Assembly: GCA_964517795.1 (NCBI GenBank)
Contig: CAZFDE010000012.1
Location: 1 to 56,459, forward strand
Source: CAZFDE01 sp964517795
Lineage (GTDB): Bacteria > Planctomycetota > Phycisphaerae > Sedimentisphaerales > Anaerobacaceae
DNA: 56,459 nucleotides
Direction: 5' to 3'
In this document: positions 51,444 through 56,459 of the stretch, piece after piece
Numbering within the stretch: position 1 is the stretch's first letter
Layout: the number at the start of each line of letters is the position of its first letter
Notes under the pieces: model-generated
The model's database searches: none
Seen by the model: the letters and a program-made list of their open reading frames with translations, nothing else
Told to the model about the DNA's origin: nothing
Position numbers and translations under genes: made by a program

Positions 51444-54116
51444 TCAAACCACAATATTGACCAGTCTGGATTTGATCACAATCACTTTTTTCGGGGTCTT
51501 TCCGCCAAGCGAATGTTGCACCTTTTCACTGGCCAGGGCGATTTCCTGGATTTGCTGTTCGTCGGCATCGGCATCGACAACGATCTTATCGCGGATCTTG
51601 CCCATGACCTGGACCGCCAATTCGACCTGGGCCGCCTTTATTAATTGTTCATCATAACCGGGCCATGATTCGTATGCCAGACAATCGTTATGACCCAATA
51701 TCTGCCAGAGTTCTTCGGCAATATGCGGTGCAAACGGCGCCAGCAGCAGAATAAACGGTTCCAGAACAGATTTGGGCCGCGATCCGGATTTACTCAAATG
51801 ATTCACAAAAATCATCATGGCACTGATCGCCGTATTGAATCTGAAATTCTCGATATCATCGGTAACCTTCTTGATCGTTTGGTGCAGCAGGCGAAGCGTT
51901 TCCTGGTCCGGTTGCTTGTCATCGATCTCTTGGCAAAGCTGACCCGTTTGGTCATCGACGATCATCCGCCAGGTTTTCTGCAGGAACCGGTGAACGCCTT
52001 CGACCCCCTGCATATTCCACGGCTTGGTCGCTTCCAGCGGCCCCATGAACATTTCATACAGCCGCATCGAATCGGCCCCGTAATCGCCGATCACCTTATC
52101 CGGATTGACCACGTTGCCGCGGGATTTGCTCATTTTCTGACCGTCCTGGCCCAGGATCATCCCCTGATTAATCAGCTTATAGAATGGTTCTTTGGTGCTG
52201 ACATAACCCAGATCATACAGGAATTTGTGCCAGAACCGCGAATAAAGCAAGTGCAGCACCGCGTGCTCGGCCCCGCCGACATACAAATCCACCCCGCGCG
52301 GGCTCATCCAGTATTTTTCTTTTTTGTGCGACCAGCCCTTCTCGTCGTTTTCGGGGTCGATATATCGCAGGTAATACCAGCAGCTTCCGGCCCACTGGGG
52401 CATGGTGTTGGTTTCCCGCTTGGCCCTGGAGCCGTCGGACAAGGTAATATTGAGCCAGTCATCAATTGTTGCCAGCGGCGATTCGCCGGTGCCGGCCGGT
52501 TTATAATTCTGGACATCCGGCAATCGCAAGGGCAATTCTTTTTCATCAATCCCAATCACACTGCCGTCTTCCAGATGAACAACCGGGAACGGCTCACCCC
52601 AATACCGCTGTCGGCTGAACAGCCAGTCACGAAGCTTATAATTGATCGCCTTTTTACCCAATCCCTCTTCGGTGAGCCAATCCGTAATTTGTTCCTTAAA
52701 CTCTGCGGTGCTCAGGCCGTTAAATTGCCCGCTGTTGATCGCTGTACCGTCGCCGATAAAGCAAATTTGGCCTTTGATCACCTGCTCGGCCAGTTGGTCG
52801 TCGTCCGGTTTAACAACAGGAATAATCGGTAAATTAAAGGTGTGCGCAAATTCATAGTCTCGTTCATCATGCGCCGGTACGGCCATGATCACGCCGGTAC
52901 CGTAACTGATCAGGACGTAATCGCTGATCCAGATGGGTATCTTTTGATCGTTGACCGGATTGATCGCATAAGCCCCGGTAAAGACGCCTGTCTTTTCCTT
53001 GGCCAGGTCGGTCCGGTCGAGATCACTCTTGGCCGCGGCCTGCTGCTGGTAATCTTCGACCGCCTGTTTATGTTCATCGGTCGTGATCTGCTCGACGAAT
53101 GGGTGCTCCGGCGCCAATACCATATATGTGGCCCCAAACAGCGTGTCCGGCCGCGTCGTAAACACGCGGATCACTTCATCGAAGCCGTTGACCTGAAAAT
53201 CCACCTCGGCACCGACGCTTTTACCGACCCAGTCCACCTGAAGCTTTTTGATGGATTCAGGCCAATCGACCGCATCCAGGTCGTCGATCAGTCGTTCGGC
53301 ATATTTGGTGATCCGCAGCATCCACTGGCGCATCGGTTTGCGGATGACCGGGTGGCCGCCGCGTTCACTGACCCCGCCGATCACTTCTTCATTGGCCAGC
53401 ACCGTCCCCAGCTCCGGACACCAGTTCACGGGCACTTCGGATTCATAGGCCAGTCGATGCTCAGCCAGAACATCGCGCTGCTGCTGGGTGGACAACTCCT
53501 GCCATTTTCGTGATCCGGGCGGCAGACCCCCTAACGTCGCCATCGCTCCGGAAATCATTACATCCTGTAATTCGTTATCGAAACCGACGACCAGTTCGCC
53601 CGCTTCAAGCCGCTTGACGAGATGGTCGATGGGCCTGGCCTTCTGGTCGATCAGATCGTAGTAACTGTTGAACATCTTGAGGAATATCCACTGGGTCCAC
53701 TTGTAATAATGCGGATCGGTGGTATTGATCTCCCGGTCCCAATCGTAGCTGAATCCCAACGACATAATCTGTTCGCGAATGCCGTCCACGTTGTTTTGGG
53801 TGGTTTCGGCCGGGTGGGTCCCGGTCTTGATCGCATATTGTTCGGCCGGCAGGCCAAATGCGTCCCAGCCCATCGGGTGCAGCACATTAAACCCTTTCAT
53901 GCGTTTATAGCGTGCCACAATATCGCTGGCGGTATAACCCTCGGGATGACCAACATGCAGCCCCTGGGCACTGGGATACGGGAACATATCGAGGACATAA
54001 TATTTCGGCCGATCGGTATCGTTATCGACCGCCCGAAACGTCTTGTGCTCGAGCCAGTACTGCTGCCATTTCTTTTCAATTGCATTAAAATCGTATCGTG
54101 CGTTTGCTTCGGTCAT
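51444..54116 (-). CDS. leuS: Leucyl-tRNA synthetase
   Basis: LeuRS charges tRNA-Leu. The 890-residue protein begins with NAIEKKWQQYW and has the HIGH-type motif in DMFPYPSAQGLHVGHPEGYT, WDAFGLPAEQYAIKTGTHP, the editing domain (VFTTRPDTLFGATYMVLAP), the zinc-region remnant, LYVGGAEHAVLHLLYSRFW and KMSKSRGNVVNPD near residue 655. The frame is open 16 codons upstream, but the ATG at 54116 precedes the family start. It lies 26 bases after the FmdB-like gene. Confidence 0.97.
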   Translation of the reverse strand: MTEANARYDFNAIEKKWQQYWLEHKTFRAVDNDTDRPKYYVLDMFPYPSAQGLHVGHPEGYTASDIVARYKRMKGFNVLHPMGWDAFGLPAEQYAIKTGTHPAETTQNNVDGIREQIMSLGFSYDWDREINTTDPHYYKWTQWIFLKMFNSYYDLIDQKARPIDHLVKRLEAGELVVGFDNELQDVMISGAMATLGGLPPGSRKWQELSTQQQRDVLAEHRLAYESEVPVNWCPELGTVLANEEVIGGVSERGGHPVIRKPMRQWMLRITKYAERLIDDLDAVDWPESIKKLQVDWVGKSVGAEVDFQVNGFDEVIRVFTTRPDTLFGATYMVLAPEHPFVEQITTDEHKQAVEDYQQQAAAKSDLDRTDLAKEKTGVFTGAYAINPVNDQKIPIWISDYVLISYGTGVIMAVPAHDERDYEFAHTFNLPIIPVVKPDDDQLAEQVIKGQICFIGDGTAINSGQFNGLSTAEFKEQITDWLTEEGLGKKAINYKLRDWLFSRQRYWGEPFPVVHLEDGSVIGIDEKELPLRLPDVQNYKPAGTGESPLATIDDWLNITLSDGSRAKRETNTMPQWAGSCWYYLRYIDPENDEKGWSHKKEKYWMSPRGVDLYVGGAEHAVLHLLYSRFWHKFLYDLGYVSTKEPFYKLINQGMILGQDGQKMSKSRGNVVNPDKVIGDYGADSMRLYEMFMGPLEATKPWNMQGVEGVHRFLQKTWRMIVDDQTGQLCQEIDDKQPDQETLRLLHQTIKKVTDDIENFRFNTAISAMMIFVNHLSKSGSRPKSVLEPFILLLAPFAPHIAEELWQILGHNDCLAYESWPGYDEQLIKAAQVELAVQVMGKIRDKIVVDADADEQQIQEIALASEKVQHSLGGKTPKKVIVIKSRLVNIVV

Positions 54117-54142
54117 TGCGTTTGACTCCGACTCGTTTATGA

Positions 54143-54352
54143 TCACCGCCCGGCATGAGGGCACTGGTTATCGGTACAGCCGTGACAGCGTTTGGACTGT
54201 CCTTCGGTTATTTTCGGCGAAAAAACCGAAAACTGCTTAGCCATTGTATCGCTGCCGCACTTCGGGCAACGCGGCTTGGCGATTTTAGGGCTCTGCTGCA
54301 GGATTTCGGTTACCTGCCCGCACCGGCCGCATTTATATTCAAATATCGGCAT
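54143..54352 (-). CDS. FmdB-like zinc-ribbon protein
   Basis: A 69-residue protein with the FmdB-type zinc ribbon MPIFEYKCGRCGQVTEILQQ followed by PRCPKCGSDTMAKQFSVFSP. A second group of cysteines (RCHGCTDNQCPH) ends it. The family is called regulatory, but its role is not known. The ATG at 54352 is chosen since nearly all members start MPxYEY; the frame opens 14 codons earlier. It leads the leftward operon, with a good promoter about 50 bases upstream. Confidence 0.88.
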   Translation of the reverse strand: MPIFEYKCGRCGQVTEILQQSPKIAKPRCPKCGSDTMAKQFSVFSPKITEGQSKRCHGCTDNQCPHAGR

Positions 54353-54403
54353 TTTCCATATCCATTTCAATACAGTTCCATTCAAATACAACATAAACCT
54401 TTG

Positions 54404-54431
54404 ATTATACTCGAATAAGGCAAAAAGTCAA
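54404..54431 (-). promoter_or_regulatory. Promoter of the fmdB-leuS-kdsA operon
   Basis: On the minus strand TTGACT (54431-54426), 16 bases, then a perfect TATAAT (54409-54404). Start would be near 54397. It could drive six genes down to the terminator at 48045. Confidence 0.65.
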
Positions 54432-54492
54432 ATATACAGGCGAAGACAATTGCAGACCTCTGAAATACAATAGTAGTAGGAAAAGGATTTTC

Positions 54493-54520
54493 TTGAAGAT
54501 TTATAAAATTTAAGTAGAAT
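54493..54520 (+). promoter_or_regulatory. Probable promoter of the ankyrin gene
   Basis: TTGAAG at 54493-54498, 16 bases, then TAGAAT at 54515-54520. Start would be near 54527, about 47 bases before the ATG. Confidence 0.5.
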
Positions 54521-54573
54521 GATTTTTTTGGAAGATCAGCATTTAACTTAACATTAATATCGAGGAGTTGAAT

Positions 54574-55917
54574 ATGATGAAAGCGAAATTGGCTTGCCCT
54601 GCGTTTATTACGCTTTTCGTTATATCACCAATTTTTGCAACTGATAATGCAGACGCCTTATGCAAAGCCGCCTTAAGTGGAAATAAAGAACATGTCCAGA
54701 ATCTCCTCAATAGTGGTTGTGATATCAATGCTAGAAACCCAGATGGTGTAACTGCTGTGTATCTAGCAGCTCAGAAGGGGCATGCCGAAATTGTCAAACT
54801 GTTGCTGGATAAAGGGGGTGATATCAATTCCACATATAAAAAAACTGGAGCTACTCCGCTGTGGGTAGCAACGCGAAATAACCACCTACAAATCGTAAAG
54901 CTGCTGCTGAAATCAAAGGCTAAAGTCGATGGTTCACATGATAAATATGGCTTTGAAACTCCTCTAATGAGAGCGTCTTTCTCGAGCAGTAACGAAATTG
55001 TCAGGACGCTTGTTGATGCAGGTGCTAATGTTAATGCCGTGGACAAAAAGGGCAATACACCACTTTTAATGGCATGTAAGATGGGACGTCCTGATACCGT
55101 AAAAATCCTTTTGAATGCGGGAGCTAATGTTAATACTGCTGATAAAGAGGGCGAAACACCGCTGTCGATAGCATCTAAGTCGGACCACTTGGAACTGATC
55201 AAACTGCTGTTGAAGGCGGGAGCTAATGTTAACGCTGTCGACAAAGAAGGAAAGACCCCGCTCATACAAGCAACAGCAGAATTTAAGCATTCTTCTACAC
55301 AATCTATTTTTTCAAATCCCGGTGAAGAAATTTCTGATACGGTAACCATTCTGTTGGAAGCAGGAGCAAACGTTAATATTGCAGATAAAGATGGGATGAC
55401 TGCGCTATGGTCGGCATGTATCCGGGGACGCATTGAAACTGTAAGAAAATTATTGAACGCAGGTGCTGATATTAATAAAACTAACAATCAAGGTAAAACA
55501 CCGCTTTATATCGCATCAGAGGAAGGCAATACGAATACTGTAAAGCTACTGCTGGAGACTGAAGTCAATGTTGATAAATCAGAAGATAAACCTGTGGCGA
55601 AAGTTAAAGCAGATGTAAATGCACAAGCCAAAGACGGCTCAACAGCTTTATATGTAGCATCTTCGAATGGATTTTCGAGTGTTGTAAAGCTACTACTGAA
55701 AGCAAAGGCTGATTGCAATATCACTCCTAAGAATGGAAGTAGCCCTCTTCTGGTTGCATCAATGAAAGGCAATGCAGATACCGTCAAATTATTACTTGAA
55801 GCCGGAGCCAAGGTAAATTTTAAGTCAATTCAGGGCGAAACGCCTTTACGCGTTGCCAAAAAGAAAGGATATGACGGAATTGTTAAGCTGTTAAATGAAT
55901 ATGGCGCTAAAGATTAA
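54574..55917 (+). CDS. Exported ankyrin-repeat protein
   Basis: The 447-residue protein begins with a signal peptide (KLACPAFITLFVISPIFA). It is then almost entirely ankyrin repeats, about eleven to twelve of 33 residues, for example GVTAVYLAAQKGHAEIVKLL and GNTPLLMACKMGRPDTVKIL. Repeats act as protein-binding scaffolds. Residues 347-356 (KPVAKVKADVNAQ) form a short irregular spacer. GC content by hand count is about 38-47% in sample lines, below the flanking genes, and repeat DNA is nearly identical between neighbours. Both suggest transfer or recent internal duplication. ATG at 54574 follows GAGGAG by six bases. Function and partner are unknown. Confidence 0.9.
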   Translation: MMKAKLACPAFITLFVISPIFATDNADALCKAALSGNKEHVQNLLNSGCDINARNPDGVTAVYLAAQKGHAEIVKLLLDKGGDINSTYKKTGATPLWVATRNNHLQIVKLLLKSKAKVDGSHDKYGFETPLMRASFSSSNEIVRTLVDAGANVNAVDKKGNTPLLMACKMGRPDTVKILLNAGANVNTADKEGETPLSIASKSDHLELIKLLLKAGANVNAVDKEGKTPLIQATAEFKHSSTQSIFSNPGEEISDTVTILLEAGANVNIADKDGMTALWSACIRGRIETVRKLLNAGADINKTNNQGKTPLYIASEEGNTNTVKLLLETEVNVDKSEDKPVAKVKADVNAQAKDGSTALYVASSNGFSSVVKLLLKAKADCNITPKNGSSPLLVASMKGNADTVKLLLEAGAKVNFKSIQGETPLRVAKKKGYDGIVKLLNEYGAKD

Positions 55918-56046
55918 TCCGGCTTAATAGAAATCATTGCCAATCAAATAAATGTTACTGGTCGTTCACACATAAATTCCCATGCCCTTAGGTAGATGGC
56001 CTTGTGAAAGAAATATAAAATGCATATTAACAAACACACACCAGTA

Positions 56047-56457
56047 TCAGTATTTGACGCATTCGTAGCAGGCTTCGAGGAAGGCATCCACATTTTCAAC
56101 CTTGGCCCCGGCGGTGATCGCCCCGCCGGTACAGAGGACGAACTTCTGGTTCTGGTTAGCCGCTTCAAAGCAATACCGGGCCGCTTCTTTGACGGTTTCC
56201 GGGCTGCCTTCGATCATAACTTTGATCGGGTGCAGGTTGCCGCCGAGAATCACATCCGGCAGGGCCTTTCGAAATTCTGTGATATCGATATTGGGGGAAA
56301 AACCCATCAACTCGTCGATGCCGGTCTCGGCCAGTTTCGGCAATCCCGAGGGAACCATATCCCCGTCGGTATGCAGCGAACAGCAGGCTTTGTCTTTGTA
56401 GTGTGAAAAGAGCTTGCCGGTATAAGGAACGACATATTCGTCGAACAGATCCGGCTG
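56047..56457 (-). CDS. Uroporphyrinogen-decarboxylase-like protein, C-terminal part
   Basis: The frame is open to the window edge, so only the last 136 residues are seen. The visible part contains PDLFDEYVVPYTGKLF, CCSLHTDGDMVPSGLPKL, TGIDELMGFSPNIDI, LGGNLHPIKVMIEGSPETV and FVLCTGGAITAGAKVENVDA. These match the URO-D-like superfamily, which includes heme enzymes and corrinoid or methanol-type methyltransferases such as MtaA. The HTDGDM and CTGGAI segments are more like the methyltransferase branch than HemE. There is no obvious partner gene in the window. The stop is TGA at 56047. Confidence 0.8.
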   Translation of the reverse strand, partial: QPDLFDEYVVPYTGKLFSHYKDKACCSLHTDGDMVPSGLPKLAETGIDELMGFSPNIDITEFRKALPDVILGGNLHPIKVMIEGSPETVKEAARYCFEAANQNQKFVLCTGGAITAGAKVENVDAFLEACYECVKY

Positions 56458-56459
56458 CA

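Noticed and set aside
51690..52832. 380-codon plus-strand frame opposite leuS
   Set aside because: Shadow of the LeuRS gene; length is an effect of codon bias.
1..56459. CRISPR arrays, insertion sequences, prophage or integron features
   Set aside because: No spaced repeat array, transposase or phage structural gene was seen anywhere in the window.

Overview
The window reads as an ordinary, densely packed chromosomal segment of a Gram-negative-type bacterium, most likely a planctomycete of the Phycisphaerae / Sedimentisphaerales type. That placement is inference from gene content: a PEP-CTERM protein, a Tat/lipobox sulfatase, planctomycete-flavoured small hypothetical proteins (47748-47972, and the zinc-ribbon protein at 26791-27321), a DksA-like protein with a degraded zinc finger, and kdsA and hldD, which imply an LPS-type outer membrane. 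About fifty genes are supported. There is no CRISPR array, insertion sequence or prophage. Most promoters I can find fit the sigma-70 pattern (TTGAnn, 16-18 bases, TAnnnT).

Left part (1-9300): gdhA, a family 4 uracil-DNA glycosylase, a PEP-CTERM propeller-like protein behind a structured leader, dnaA divergent from ftsY, an exported transglutaminase-like protein, a phosphofructokinase with pyrophosphate-type residues, and greA. At 9368-15388 lie a methyltransferase and a four-gene redox operon: a DUF6599-like protein, a Tat-exported DUF362 protein, a membrane polyferredoxin of the NapH type, and a Tat-exported aldo/keto reductase carrying a [4Fe-4S] motif. A 33-codon ORF with its own promoter, ribosome binding site and terminator follows.

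Middle part (15.7-33.5 kb): hldD, a membrane protein, tyrS with two small hypothetical genes, a probable small RNA, citramalate synthase, a PtsN-type IIA protein, alpha-glucan phosphorylase, tRNA-Leu(GAG), the queuosine precursor genes queC-queE divergent from queF, a sulfatase, a GT5-like glycosyltransferase, coaE and rho. Glucan phosphorylase and the GT5-like enzyme suggest a glycogen-like store.

Right part (33.6-56.5 kb): valS, which carries an abruptly AT-rich stretch in its catalytic domain; a bifunctional-nuclease-family gene overlapping lspA tail to tail; a TPR lipoprotein gene coupled to lspA; gpmI and mutL; a DksA-like regulator; a membrane protein; a CapD/FlaA1-type sugar-nucleotide dehydratase; xerC; and a tight leftward operon fmdB-like, leuS, CYTH, lipid kinase, kdsA, radical SAM, ended by a clear terminator. 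At the right edge are an AT-rich exported ankyrin-repeat gene and the 3' part of a uroporphyrinogen-decarboxylase-like gene that runs off the window.

No complete new defence or mobile system was found. The best candidates for undescribed biology are the repeat-containing leader at 2417-2584, the AT-rich valS segment, the exported iron-sulfur/aldo-keto reductase operon, the isolated 33-residue ORF, the C-rich small RNA candidate and the inverted repeat around the dnaA promoter.
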